From Rhodococcus sp. EPR-157 (lineage in GTDB: Bacteria; Actinomycetota; Actinomycetes; Mycobacteriales; Mycobacteriaceae): a DNA stretch of 36,599 nt. The stretch is taken from assembly GCF_001647195.1 (NCBI RefSeq), contig NZ_LVCV01000200.1:1-36599 (forward strand), in the 5' to 3' direction. The notes under the pieces are model-generated. The model searched no databases. It had not been told where the DNA came from and saw nothing but the letters and a program-made list of their open reading frames with translations. A program made the translations under genes and the position numbers. This document shows, in pieces, positions 7,738 to 15,218 of this stretch. The first letter of the stretch is position 1. Every line of letters starts with the position of its first letter.

Positions 7738-8906
7738 AGGGGAACGTCGGTCGGCACAGTGACGAAGCTCGGTCGCTGGGGATCGAGGACGAGATGTTGT
7801 GGGGCCAATTGGGATTCGTTGAGCAGGGGTCGCGGGAGCAGACCCTTGGGGAAGTTACCGGCGAAGATGTCCACCCGAAGCCTGTGTCCTGGTTGGAGTA
7901 CCGCGTCGGTCTTGCGGACCGATGCCGCGAGCTGCCCTGAGGTGAGAGCGGTGGAAGTGCCGTCGGGTGCCACGTCGTTGAGTGTGGCGGTCCAGTAGCC
8001 GTCGGTGGTGTCGAGCATCGTTTCGAGGTGGACGTTGACCGGCCCGGAGATCTGGGTGGCCGCTCCCACCGGTGCGCTCGTGAATGTCTGGGCCGAGTGT
8101 TCGGCAATGCGCGAGTCCTTGCCGCAGGCATCCAGAATTGCGGTGATCCCTGCCAATCCTTGTGCGCTGTCCTGTGAGCACAGCGTCGCCAGCCCCGGTG
8201 CGACGGTTAGCGTCCCGGCGCTGCGGGTGTCGGTCCGAAGGCTGCCGTCGTGTACCGCATGAGGGCTCGTGCCGCTCGATTCCGGGTCGAGGTACATCCG
8301 CTGATAGTTCATTCCGGGCCGCGGGAACGATGGCAGGCTCGCCCAGGGTCCGCCTTGCTGCTTGACCGTGACTGGGCCGTAACTGTCGATTCCGTTGTCG
8401 ATGCCCTCGAGCCAGTGGTCGAACCATGCGCGCTGCAGGACGTCGAGACGTGGTGGTGCACCCGGTGTTCCGAATTGCGCGGCGGGGCCCAGGTGGTACG
8501 TGTCGCCCATGATCAGTTGCTTGTGCCCGGGTGGTAGTGGAATCGCGTTGTACATCCGGGGTTGGCTGTTGGTGAAGATGTCGTGCCAGCCTCCGTACAG
8601 CATGGTCGGGACGCCGATGTTCTCTGGATGCGATACGAGATCGGTTCGTATCGAGGAGTTATCGGTGAGCAGCGCCTCCAGTTCCGGGGGCACGGTGTCG
8701 ATCGACTCGGTGACCAGTGCTGCGATGAGTAGGTCGAAGAAGACCGCCGGGTGCTCGAGTCGGCTCCGTAGCCACTGTTGATCGAAAGTGCCGTTCGCGA
8801 GGGACTGTACGTCCGGGACGAGCTTGAGGGCATTGACCGCGGTCAACCACGGCAGAAGGAACCCGATGCCGACACCGCCTCCGGGGGCGATGATGTCGCG
8901 TCCCAT
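7731..8906 (-). pseudogene. CocE/NonD-type hydrolase, 5'-truncated
   Basis: The frame matches the central and C-terminal parts of secreted CocE/NonD (X-Pro dipeptidyl-peptidase-like) acyl hydrolases: the acid loop YGGWHDIFTNSQ, the His loop MGDTYHLGP, and the C-terminal jelly-roll domain with SGPVNVHLE and RKTDAVLQPGHRLRVDIFAG. Full proteins are about 550-620 residues and open with a signal peptide and a G-x-S-Y-x-G nucleophile elbow. All of that is missing: homology starts around residue 49 of the longest frame (ATG at 8906), just after the place where the nucleophile should be. The longer frame to 9050 crosses the promoter and start of the divergent TetR and looks unrelated. Without Ser it cannot be an esterase by the known mechanism. 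Confidence 0.75.
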
Positions 8907-8988
8907 CGGTCTCCGATAAGCGTGTCCCACCTGATCGGCCGCTGGGGCGAGGTGAGGAGCGGTAAGGCTGCGCCGCTGCAGATACCTT

Positions 8989-9001
8989 AGACACTGTGTC
9001 T
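8989..9001. promoter_or_regulatory. Candidate TetR operator (AGACAC-T-GTGTCT)
   Basis: A perfect 13-base palindrome lies 42 bases upstream of the TetR start at 9043, a position suited to autorepression. Its GACA/TGTC half-site core recurs in the palindrome in front of the AurF-like gene (10755-10767). The assignment is inference. Confidence 0.45.
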
Positions 9002-9042
9002 CATACAGTCCAGCATTCGGGCCGCTGACTATCGTGTTCGCC

Positions 9043-9726
9043 ATGGCCAACGAACGTGATCAGCCCGGATCCGCGGTAGACGGACGTACCGTGCGATGGG
9101 CGGATCACAAGGCGGAGCGCCGCGCGAGAATTCTCGACGCGGCCGTCGCTGTCATCGGCGAGGAGGGGCCCGACGTCGGGGTTGCGACGATTGCGCGACG
9201 CGCCGGCGTTCCACGGTCCGTGGTGTATCGAGTGTTCGAAGATCGTTCCGATCTCGATGAGCAAATACGCATTCGGATTCTGGGGATTCTGCTCGACCGC
9301 CTGGCCATGGACCCCATGGGAACCATCGGAGAAGCCGTCGCCGACGGAGTGGACAGCTACCTGAGCTGGGTGGTCAAGTTTCCGCAGTTGCACCTGTTTC
9401 TGGGCATCGGCTCGGCGAGTCGCCGGACCGCGGGATCACGGACGGTGACCGGTGCGAAAACCGCTGTGGCGGTGAAGGTGGCGGCCGTGCTCGACATGAA
9501 TCTGCGCGCGCGCAACGCCGATCCGGCATTGGCCGAAACTGTGGCATTCGGGTTGATCGGGCTGATCGATCACAGCGTCAACAGATGGCTCGCCAATCCC
9601 GAGCGGACCATCGACGAGCAGCAGCTGGCCGAGTTCTTGAATCTGTCTATCTGGCAAGTACTGGACGGGGTGGCCAAGCACGCGGGGATCGAGATTCGAC
9701 CGAGCGATCCGGTCATCTACTCGTAG
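9043..9726 (+). CDS. TetR family transcriptional regulator
   Basis: The 227-residue protein has a TetR DNA-binding domain (RARILDAAVAVIGEEG, then VATIARRAGVPRSVVYRVFEDRSDL, about residues 28-70) with an R-S-V-V-Y-R-V-F recognition helix in place of the common GTFYRYF. The C-terminal domain (TetR_C-like, with FPQLHLFLGIGS and a long helical stretch to residue 200) is of the type often found beside AurF/monooxygenase and lipid genes in rhodococci and mycobacteria. ATG at 9043 is chosen over a GTG three codons earlier. It runs convergently with the AurF-like gene, ending 12 bases from that gene's stop, and is its most likely regulator. Confidence 0.9.
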   Translation: MANERDQPGSAVDGRTVRWADHKAERRARILDAAVAVIGEEGPDVGVATIARRAGVPRSVVYRVFEDRSDLDEQIRIRILGILLDRLAMDPMGTIGEAVADGVDSYLSWVVKFPQLHLFLGIGSASRRTAGSRTVTGAKTAVAVKVAAVLDMNLRARNADPALAETVAFGLIGLIDHSVNRWLANPERTIDEQQLAEFLNLSIWQVLDGVAKHAGIEIRPSDPVIYS

Positions 9727-9738
9727 CGCAGCGGCAGG

Positions 9739-10707
9739 TCAGGAAGCCCGGGTGAGGGGTTCGCTGCGATAGCGCGAAGGCCGGCCGTCGATACGCATTG
9801 CCTTCCACACTCGACGCGAGAAGCGATTCATCAGTCCCAGTTCGGTGCACAGCATGCGCACGTCACCGAACATGTCGCGCAGAACCTTGCTCGAGTGCTC
9901 GCTGTCCCACCACACCTCGTCGACGACCTCTTTGGGAATTCCGAGGTCGCGCTGCATCTTTCGGGTGGGTTTGAGGATGGCGTCGCACAATACGCGCATG
10001 ACGATCGGCGTGGCGACGCCCATGATGGCCCGTTGACGCGCGCTCAGCTTGGGTGCTTTGTACTGCAGATATTGGTGCGCGAAACCGATGTGTCGTGCTT
10101 CCTCGGCCACGTGGATCTGCATGATGCGGGTGACAAGCGGGTGACGCTCGTGCCCGCTGCGCAGCATGGTCTTCTGAACATGGTCGATCGGTTCCTCGCC
10201 GGCCAGAACTCCCACGAAGAATCCGAAGGGAAGCGGGGCAGCGGCCAAGGGCATGAGCGGTGCGAGCTTTCGGAACCAGCGCGGTCCGCCGGCAACGTCG
10301 ATTCCGATGCGGTTGACCAACTCCTGGAACATCTGAGTGTGGTGGCACTCCTCGGTCGCTTCGTGGGTGGAGTAGCGAAACTCCGGTGAGTTGTTCGGCA
10401 GCGACAGCGCGTAGTGCATGAGGCCGCTGATGAGGATCTGCTCGAACTGCAGACCGACTTTCATGGTGTTGGCCTGCATGTACATGCCGATCTCGATCTG
10501 CCGTTGCACTGGCAGCGATCGGTACCACGTGGTGGAGCCGAGTGGGTCGAACGAAGGCAGGACCCAACGTGGATCATCGGGAATCACCGCGTAGTCGGGG
10601 TCATCCCACGGGATGTCGACGAAGGCATCGAAATGTTGGTGCACCGAGGCGGTGGAGAGTGTCTGCAGGGTTTGCTCGTACGCGATTCGCGTTGTGCTCG
10701 CAGTCAT
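9739..10707 (-). CDS. AurF-like di-iron oxygenase (p-aminobenzoate N-oxygenase family)
   Basis: The 322-residue protein is a ferritin-fold di-iron oxygenase of the AurF/CmlI type. Metal ligand helices are visible: FEQILISGLMHYAL, EATEECHHTQMFQELV and HVAEEARHIGFAHQYL, the last two giving the ExxH pairs, with a further Glu from the GVLAGEEPID helix. Such enzymes oxygenate amines or aldehydes in the cytoplasm; actinobacterial paralogues outside antibiotic clusters have no proven substrate. The ATG at 10707 follows AAGGACC. No biosynthetic partner is adjacent; neighbours are a TetR gene and a flavin monooxygenase about 2 kb away, suggesting a small oxidative detoxification regulon. A palindrome upstream (10755-10767) is a likely operator. 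Confidence 0.88.
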   Translation of the reverse strand: MTASTTRIAYEQTLQTLSTASVHQHFDAFVDIPWDDPDYAVIPDDPRWVLPSFDPLGSTTWYRSLPVQRQIEIGMYMQANTMKVGLQFEQILISGLMHYALSLPNNSPEFRYSTHEATEECHHTQMFQELVNRIGIDVAGGPRWFRKLAPLMPLAAAPLPFGFFVGVLAGEEPIDHVQKTMLRSGHERHPLVTRIMQIHVAEEARHIGFAHQYLQYKAPKLSARQRAIMGVATPIVMRVLCDAILKPTRKMQRDLGIPKEVVDEVWWDSEHSSKVLRDMFGDVRMLCTELGLMNRFSRRVWKAMRIDGRPSRYRSEPLTRAS

Positions 10708-10754
10708 GGTGACGAGGTCCTTCCGAGCGAGACGATCGCCCAAACATCTACATT

Positions 10755-10767
10755 GGACAAGCTGTCC
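10755..10767. promoter_or_regulatory. Candidate operator (GGACA-AGC-TGTCC)
   Basis: A perfect inverted repeat with five-base arms lies 48-60 bases upstream of the AurF-like start, where a promoter would be. It shares GACA/TGTC half-sites with the palindrome in front of the neighbouring TetR gene, although the spacer differs (three bases against five between the GACA and TGTC cores). Confidence 0.45.
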
Positions 10768-10876
10768 CACTCACATTAGTGCAACGCGGTGTTACAGACA
10801 ACAATGGACGCGAGATTTCCGGGCGCACTAGCTCCTCCGATACCCCGTGTCCGGATTGTGTCGGTATCGTGGATTC

Positions 10877-11209
10877 ATGGGCAGCAGCACCATCGACGAC
10901 GGCTCCCACCAGGGTGGTGGCCGACGACGGTGGCGCGCGAGCGACGGCACGACGGCCATCGGCGTGGTGTTGGGAATTCTGCTGCTCGTGGGCGTGCTGG
11001 CGCGATTCTGGGTGATGATCCTCGCGGTCGTGATCATCGCCATCGCGGTGTGGTTGATACACGACAGCAGGGTGCAGCGGCAGGTCCGCCGCGATCTGGA
11101 AGAGCGGAGAATCGCAGACCTACGGTCGCGAGCAGACGCCGAGCATCAAGCCTTCCTTCGAGGCGAACGCCGTGGGCTGTACGGGCAATACGAGCCGCCG
11201 GAATTGTGA
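10877..11209 (+). CDS. Small membrane protein, unknown function
   Basis: The 110-residue protein has a polar, Gly/Arg-rich start, a long hydrophobic block (about residues 30-64: AIGVVLGILLLVGVL, then FWVMILAVVIIAIAVWLI) that forms either one very long or two tightly packed transmembrane helices, and a charged C-terminal helix rich in Arg/Glu (QRQVRRDLEERRIADLRSRA). This layout is common in uncharacterised actinobacterial membrane proteins; I do not recognise the family. ATG at 10877 is chosen because the hydrophobic block then begins at a usual distance; a GTG ten codons earlier is possible. It is divergent from the AurF-like gene and followed 73 bases later by a fragment-rich region. Confidence 0.65.
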   Translation: MGSSTIDDGSHQGGGRRRWRASDGTTAIGVVLGILLLVGVLARFWVMILAVVIIAIAVWLIHDSRVQRQVRRDLEERRIADLRSRADAEHQAFLRGERRGLYGQYEPPEL

Positions 11210-11282
11210 GCCGGTCACCAGTAATCGAACGAACAAATGCAGACGCCGACGCCCATTGCCATGATTCAGTAGGTGAGTAACC

Positions 11283-11789
11283 ATGGATGTGAAGCGATTG
11301 CCGGTCACGCTCGACAGTGAGGACCAAGCCGAGGTGGCAGTGTTTTCCGACCCGAATCGCCTCGAATCAGCCATCCTGCGTGAGTGGGCGCAGCAGAATC
11401 ACATCACCGTCCGTGACAATTCCGAGTCAGGGATCGTGCGTGCGTTGCTGCGTGCAGGTGCGGAATCACTTCGCGAGAAGGCGCTGGAAACCGGCTATGC
11501 CGCGCTTGCCAAGGACCAGGAGGACGGGCTTGGCGAGCAGCGCACGCGCGGTCCAGTCCAGCCAGAACGGCCAGTCACAGTCGCTGGGGCTCGGCGGAGT
11601 GTGCCGCTGAGTTGCGTTGTGGCGGTTGGTGTTCTCCGCGTTGGTAGGTTTCTTCAGCAGATCGGCAAGTGGCACGGTCAAGTTGACGTTGACTCCGCTC
11701 GATCCGGTGCCTGTCCGGGCGTGCAAGTAGCGATCAAGGAGTTCGCTGAGTCTGTCGGCGTTGCGTCTGTCTGGTGTGCGTGTGCGTGA
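11283..11789 (+). CDS. RHH/antitoxin-like protein with foreign C-terminal read-through
   Basis: A clear start (GGTGAG five bases before the ATG) opens a protein whose first 80 residues are coherent: KRLPVTLDSEDQAEVAVF as a possible beta strand, then helices with SESGIVRALLRAGAESLREKA, resembling small ribbon-helix-helix DNA-binding or antitoxin-type proteins of actinobacteria. After about residue 80 (near 11525) the frame reads antisense through a remnant of a DUF222 gene, so the last 85 residues are probably not original. The gene thus seems to have lost its own 3' end at a deletion or insertion junction. No toxin partner is visible. The family call is weak; the truncation is better supported. 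Confidence 0.5.
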   Translation: MDVKRLPVTLDSEDQAEVAVFSDPNRLESAILREWAQQNHITVRDNSESGIVRALLRAGAESLREKALETGYAALAKDQEDGLGEQRTRGPVQPERPVTVAGARRSVPLSCVVAVGVLRVGRFLQQIGKWHGQVDVDSARSGACPGVQVAIKEFAESVGVASVWCACA

Positions 11790-11800
11790 GCGGGCTGGGT
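11546..11800 (-). pseudogene. DUF222 / 13E12-repeat HNH endonuclease-type fragment
   Basis: The minus strand reads RRNADRLSELLDRYLHARTG, then VNVNLTVPLADLL, a Thr/Asn-rich linker and DWPFWLDWT. This matches the central part of the DUF222 domain of 13E12-repeat proteins (RRADALVELL, VxVTVPLxxLL, then a GWTGP-like turn), which usually carry a C-terminal HNH nuclease domain and number dozens in rhodococci and mycobacteria. Only about 85 codons are left; neither the DUF222 start nor the HNH motif is present. These genes are repeated in such genomes, so recombination between copies could explain the rearrangements around this point. Confidence 0.6.
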
Positions 11801-11836
11801 GTCGCAGAGACGGAAGTCGAGAGCAAGGAGCTCCCC

Positions 11837-11935
11837 ATGACGACGCCCGCCGGATGGCATCCAGACCCGGAAGGCTCCGGGCAACTTTGGTGGTGGGACG
11901 GGCAACAGTGGACCTCGGAAGTGGGCAAGGCCTGA
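11837..11935 (+). pseudogene. DUF2510 domain fragment (32 codons)
   Basis: An ATG preceded by AAGGAG at ideal distance opens TTPAGWHPDPEGSGQLWWWD, then GQQWTSE, the complete short DUF2510 motif (PAGWYPDPxGxxxxRYWDGxxWT) found at the N-terminus of many actinobacterial membrane and secreted proteins. It ends in TGA after 32 residues. In the next frame directly behind it lies an Ltp-type lipoprotein repeat, so the original protein probably joined both and was broken by a deletion and frame change. The good ribosome site means the micropeptide could still be made. Confidence 0.6.
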
Positions 11936-11995
11936 TCGACCAGCTGATGTACGAGGGCTTCACCTATGAGCAAGCGCAGTACGGAGTCGATCAGG
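11927..11995 (+). pseudogene. Ltp-type (host cell surface-exposed lipoprotein) repeat remnant
   Basis: This short frame reads GLIDQLMYEGFTYEQAQYGV followed by DQAG, matching one copy of the Ltp repeat (FSRxGLIxQLxYEGFSxxxAxYAVD). In intact proteins the repeat is preceded by DUF2510 or a lipobox; here only one degenerate copy remains, out of frame with the DUF2510 start upstream. No recognisable coding follows until about 12093, where a short frame of 34 codons with no known family begins. Confidence 0.5.
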
Positions 11996-12197
11996 CGGGA
12001 ATTCGACGTTTGGTCATGTGCCAGAGGACGTACGTCGGCGTCTCAGTGGTCATGCGGTTGGACCCGCTCCCAGGAACGAGAGTGAACTACACATGGCAGT
12101 TACGAGAGAGCAGTTCGACGTCCGATGGATGGAGGTCGAAGATGCCGCGTTGGCAGTGGGATCGAAGACCATGTTCGACGGGAGTGCGGACGAATAG

Positions 12198-12350
12198 ATG
12201 TGGACTGAACCTGATCCGTCGAGAGTCGAGATCGGCCGGTTCTACCCTCACGCCACCGATGTGGTGTGGCGAGCGATCACCGACCCGACTCTGCTCGAAC
12301 GGTGGCTGATGCCATCGACTGGGTTCGTGGGTGCGGTCGAAGGAACACAC
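12198..12350 (+). pseudogene. SRPBCC (AHSA1-type) N-terminal fragment
   Basis: An ATG immediately after a TAG stop opens a frame with RVEIGRFYPHATDVVWRAIT followed by DPTLLERWLMPSTGF, the N-terminal signature of AHSA1/ATPase-activating-type SRPBCC proteins. Family resemblance stops near residue 50, close to 12350, whereas intact members have about 150 residues. The frame continues antisense through the Rho_N-domain gene, which cannot be original. It is a truncated gene at another junction in this fragment-rich stretch. In actinobacteria such proteins are often paired with an ArsR regulator; only a 34-codon frame of unknown nature (12093-12197) precedes it. Confidence 0.6.
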
Positions 12351-12413
12351 TTTCGCTTACACCGAGTTCGTCTGCAGCGCGTGCTGCAGCTGGCTGAACT
12401 CCGCCCAGCTCGA

Positions 12414-12689
12414 TCAGTGGTTGCGAAGTGCGTCTATCAGTTCGTCTTTCTTAAGCTTCGAATAGCCGTCGATTCCGAGCTCTTTGGCGCGGTCGGTGAG
12501 CTCGTCGACGGTCCAGTCCTCGTACGACGGTGAATTCCCGCCCTTCTTCCCCACATTTCCTCGACCCTCGTTGGCCGCTGCGTTGGATATTCGTGCCGCC
12601 TTCTCCTTCGAGTTGCCCTCGTCGCGCAGTTTCTCGTAGAGGCCTTGGTCTTTCAGCTGCGGTTGATTGTCGGACTTGTTCGTCGGCAT
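12414..12689 (-). CDS. DUF7218/Rho N-terminal-like domain protein
   Basis: The 91-residue, very hydrophilic protein has an N-terminal part typical of small stress-type proteins (LKDQGLYEKLRDEGNSKEKA, then RISNAAANEGRGNVGKKGG) and a C-terminal SAP-like/Rho_N helix-extended-helix (WTVDELTDRAKELGIDGYSK then LKKDELIDALRNH). The latter fold binds nucleic acid in Rho and related proteins. The combination occurs as a short conserved protein in many actinobacteria and is presumed to bind DNA or RNA; its function is not established. The start has AAGGA at good spacing. It is the first intact gene after the fragment run and is on the minus strand like the stress-type genes that follow. Confidence 0.8.
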   Translation of the reverse strand: MPTNKSDNQPQLKDQGLYEKLRDEGNSKEKAARISNAAANEGRGNVGKKGGNSPSYEDWTVDELTDRAKELGIDGYSKLKKDELIDALRNH

Positions 12690-12739
12690 CCTCGTTCCTT
12701 TCGCTTGTAATCTTCCCCCGCGTTTTCGTTGGGGCTTCC

Positions 12740-12967
12740 CTACAGCGCTACCCGCTCGGGAATGGAGCGTACGTTCGGAAAGTGTTGTCGGTCTGCGCTA
12801 CTCTCGGCAACCGTGGACACGGCGTAGGTGCCCCGACTGGCGATGCCTACCGGCGAAATTGCGGACTCAGGTGCTACATCGAGGCCGAGAATCGATGCCC
12901 ACCACGCTCGCTGCTGGGGTGTCTCTGTCCAGATCACTACCGAGTCGGTATCTGCGTCCTGATGCAT
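12740..12967 (-). CDS. Hypothetical protein, 75 residues
   Basis: The start is chosen at the ATG at 12967 because GGAGGG precedes it by four bases. The product begins with acidic residues (HQDADTDSVVIWTETPQQRA), continues with a WWASILGLDV segment and has no transmembrane stretch. I do not recognise a family. A longer frame to 13030 exists but lacks a ribosome site. It lies 50 bases upstream of the Rho_N-domain gene on the same strand and may share its transcript. Confidence 0.5.
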   Translation of the reverse strand: MHQDADTDSVVIWTETPQQRAWWASILGLDVAPESAISPVGIASRGTYAVSTVAESSADRQHFPNVRSIPERVAL

Positions 12968-13120
12968 GCGTGCCCTCCGCCCTCTTTGCTGTCGTCGTTC
13001 ACCACGCACATGTATTCCCTTCACGACCATCGGTCAAACCCGATCCGACCGCGTACTGCAGGGTGGTTGACCAGACGATCCTGGACCCGGAGCTTCGACG
13101 CAGAACGTTGTTGAACTCGG

Positions 13121-13423
13121 TCAGTGTGCGCCGGGATCGGTCAGGTCGCGGCCTTCCTTGGCGTTGACTCGTTTGCGTTCGAGCAGCACAATCGTCAGAC
13201 CGGCCGCGAACAGTACGACGGTTGCGATGGAGCCGATCCAGACCCATCCGCCGAAGCCGTAACCAGCAGCGGTCAGGGTCAGTCCGAGGGCCGCGAGGGC
13301 AACGCCGATGCACAGGTATCCGGGCCAGTTGCGGACATCTTCGAGTGCTTCACCGGCATGCTCGCGAACGGAGTTGGCGCTGTCGGCGGTGTAGTCGTCA
13401 CTGCGTACGTTGTCGTCGGTCAT
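13121..13423 (-). CDS. usfY: UsfY-like membrane protein
   Basis: The 100-residue protein has an acidic N-terminus, the segment HAGEALEDVRNWPGYLCIGV, two transmembrane helices (about residues 34-55 and 58-80) and a basic cytoplasmic end (LLERKRVNAKEG). The HAGE-LxDVxxWPGYL part resembles UsfY, a small protein encoded beside the SigF operon in mycobacteria; its function is unknown. The start ATG follows TGGAGGG. It is on the same strand as the NadE gene, whose stop lies 76 bases upstream, so cotranscription is possible. Naming is by remembered motif similarity, not by a search. Confidence 0.6.
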   Translation of the reverse strand: MTDDNVRSDDYTADSANSVREHAGEALEDVRNWPGYLCIGVALAALGLTLTAAGYGFGGWVWIGSIATVVLFAAGLTIVLLERKRVNAKEGRDLTDPGAH

Positions 13424-13499
13424 CAGTTCCCTCCAGGGTCGTGTCGGCTGTTGGGTGGGTTATTTTCGGCGTCGTCTCTGCGGTGGCGTTGTACGCCGA

Positions 13500-14348
13500 T
13501 CAGGTGCCGTCGTCTACCGCACTGCGCCACCACCGATCGTCGGGGCCTACGGGTGTGGTGCGTTTGTGCCGGGTCTTGTCGAACCACTGCTCGATCGTGT
13601 GCGCGACGTCGTCGTCGACGGGATCGCCCTGCAGGTAGGCATCGATCTGCCCGTAGGTGACCCCGAGAGCTTGCTCGTCGGGCAGAGCGGGCCGGTCGTC
13701 CTCGAGATCGGCGCTCGGTACTTTCGTCCACGTCGATTCGGGGGCATCGAGATGCCGGAGAAGCTGTGCACCCTGACTTTTGGTGAGCCCGAACAGCGGG
13801 GTGAGGTCCGCTCCGCCGTCGCCGTACTTGGTGAAAAAGCCTGTTACCGCTTCGGCGGCGTGATCGGTACCGACCACGAGCAGGTCCTCTTGGCCGGCGA
13901 TGGCGTACTGAGCGATCATCCGTTCGCGGGCTTTGATGTTGCCGCGGACGAAGTCGTCGAGCTGCTCCACATCGAGGGCTGCCGCCGCCGAGCGTGCTGA
14001 TGCGTCGACCGCATCCTTGATGTCGACGGTGACCGTCCGATCCGGGGCGATGAAGTCCAGCGCGATGTCGGCGTCGGCTTCATCTGCCTGTGTCCCGTAG
14101 GGCAAGCGTACGGCGACGAATGTGGCGCGTCCGCCGAGTTCGATCACCTCGCGCGCGGCAAGTTGTGCGAGTTTTCCGGCCAGGGTGCTGTCCTGTCCGC
14201 CGCTGATGCCGAGAACGAAACCGGCCGCTCCGCTGACGCGCAGGTAGTCGGCGAGAAACGTGACGCGGCTGCCGATCTCGGCGGAGGGACCGATCGAGGG
14301 CCTCACACCCAGTTCGTGCTGGATCGTGGTTCTCACGGTGAAGTCCAT
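13500..14348 (-). CDS. nadE: NAD+ synthetase, ammonia-dependent
   Basis: The 282-residue protein is a full-length single-domain NAD synthetase. It shows the ATP-pyrophosphatase loop SGGQDST (about residues 49-55), [13 protein letters not shown], a GNIKARERM helix for the dimer/NaAD site, the [20 protein letters not shown] signature and [10 protein letters not shown]. It amidates nicotinate adenine dinucleotide with ATP and ammonia, the last step of NAD formation. It lacks the N-terminal glutaminase domain of the longer form that actinobacteria usually possess, so it is probably a second, accessory synthetase. ATG at 14348 has AAAGGAAG at good spacing. The PncC gene is immediately upstream on the same strand (49 bases), a functional pairing. 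Confidence 0.95.
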   Translation of the reverse strand: MDFTVRTTIQHELGVRPSIGPSAEIGSRVTFLADYLRVSGAAGFVLGISGGQDSTLAGKLAQLAAREVIELGGRATFVAVRLPYGTQADEADADIALDFIAPDRTVTVDIKDAVDASARSAAAALDVEQLDDFVRGNIKARERMIAQYAIAGQEDLLVVGTDHAAEAVTGFFTKYGDGGADLTPLFGLTKSQGAQLLRHLDAPESTWTKVPSADLEDDRPALPDEQALGVTYGQIDAYLQGDPVDDDVAHTIEQWFDKTRHKRTTPVGPDDRWWRSAVDDGT

Positions 14349-14397
14349 GCTGTTCTTCCTTTCTTCCTTGCCGAATACGGTCACTTCGGTTGGGACC

Positions 14398-14907
14398 TCA
14401 GGCGTGAGCGCGTACGCGGGCGTGACGGAGGAGGCTGTCGAGGGCGAACGAGAGTGTTTGCGCCAGTACCTCTTCGGGGTCGCCGTCGAACTCTTTGCAC
14501 TCGGACCTGACGTTTCCGCGGTCGTAGACCGCCGCCCACACGGTGCCCGGCGGCTGGTCCTCCTGACTCTGCGGTCCGGCTTCGCCGGTGACCGCGATTG
14601 TCAGGTTCGCTCCCAGCAGCGTGGCGGTCGATCGTGCCATCGCTGCTGCGGCTTGTTCGCTGACCACCGGGCCGTCGGGGACTTCGAGCAGGGTGTGTTT
14701 GACCTTTTCGTGATAAGCGACGATTCCGCCCCGGTACCAGTCCCCCGACGACGATGCTTTACCGAGCATCGCTGCGAGGTTGCCGGTGGTCAGCGACTCG
14801 GCGGTGCCGATGGCGATGTCGTAGGTGACGGCGAGTTCGGCGATCTTCTCGCATATCTGCGACAGCTGGGGTTCGGTGGCGATGCGTTGCTCGGGGGCGG
14901 TGCTCAT
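14398..14907 (-). CDS. pncC: Nicotinamide-nucleotide amidohydrolase (CinA C-terminal family)
   Basis: The 169-residue protein is the stand-alone CinA C-terminal domain: [17 protein letters not shown] (about residues 33-49, with the catalytic Ser), [17 protein letters not shown], and TGEAGPQ followed by PPGTVWAAV. The family deamidates nicotinamide mononucleotide to nicotinate mononucleotide, returning NMN to NAD synthesis. TGEAGP differs from the usual TGIAGP. The ATG at 14907 has CCGGAG upstream; a start 32 codons further up gives a Pro/Ala-rich extension without family support. Placement directly before nadE suggests an NAD repair or recycling transcript, with NadE completing what PncC starts. 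Confidence 0.88.
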   Translation of the reverse strand: MSTAPEQRIATEPQLSQICEKIAELAVTYDIAIGTAESLTTGNLAAMLGKASSSGDWYRGGIVAYHEKVKHTLLEVPDGPVVSEQAAAAMARSTATLLGANLTIAVTGEAGPQSQEDQPPGTVWAAVYDRGNVRSECKEFDGDPEEVLAQTLSFALDSLLRHARVRAHA

Positions 14908-15218
14908 GGCGTGCTCCGGAGTGTCGGGATGTGCCGCGGGCAGCGGCGGCGCATCGGCGGCGGTGTCGCCGGAAGGCTTCAGCGACCGAAGGTACGGCGG
15001 CAAGATTGCAGGGTGCGAGATGTCATCTCTCGGGCCTCGGTTGCTCGTCGCCGGTGCACGGGCGAGTACGCCCGAGCTCTTTCAGAGGCTTCCACGCATC
15101 GGCGCGGACGAAACACACAACGAAGAATTCTTCCGCGGCGAGCGCAGGGTTTGCATATGGATTCGGAGCTGACCCCCGTACCAGTCAAAGTCAGGGTCTG
15201 CGACGTTCCCGCCGCGAT
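14908..15218. other. Intergenic region without recognised gene
   Basis: This 311-base stretch separates the DUF6766 gene stop from the pncC start, all on the minus strand. Open frames here have no ribosome site or family resemblance. It probably holds the promoter of the pncC-nadE pair; a GAGAT/ATCTC mini-repeat is the only local symmetry seen. Confidence 0.35.

Noticed and set aside
9895-10389. 164-codon plus-strand frame inside the AurF-like gene
   Set aside because: Antisense shadow without motifs or start signal.
12362-12413. Repeated CTGCAG words near the SRPBCC fragment end, considered as an insertion-site repeat
   Set aside because: Only six-base words, no flanking inverted repeats or transposase sequence.
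12530-13167. Two long plus-strand frames across the Rho_N and hypothetical genes
   Set aside because: Antisense to the Rho_N-domain gene with a ribosome site and family match; Arg/Ser/Pro-rich sequence without homology.
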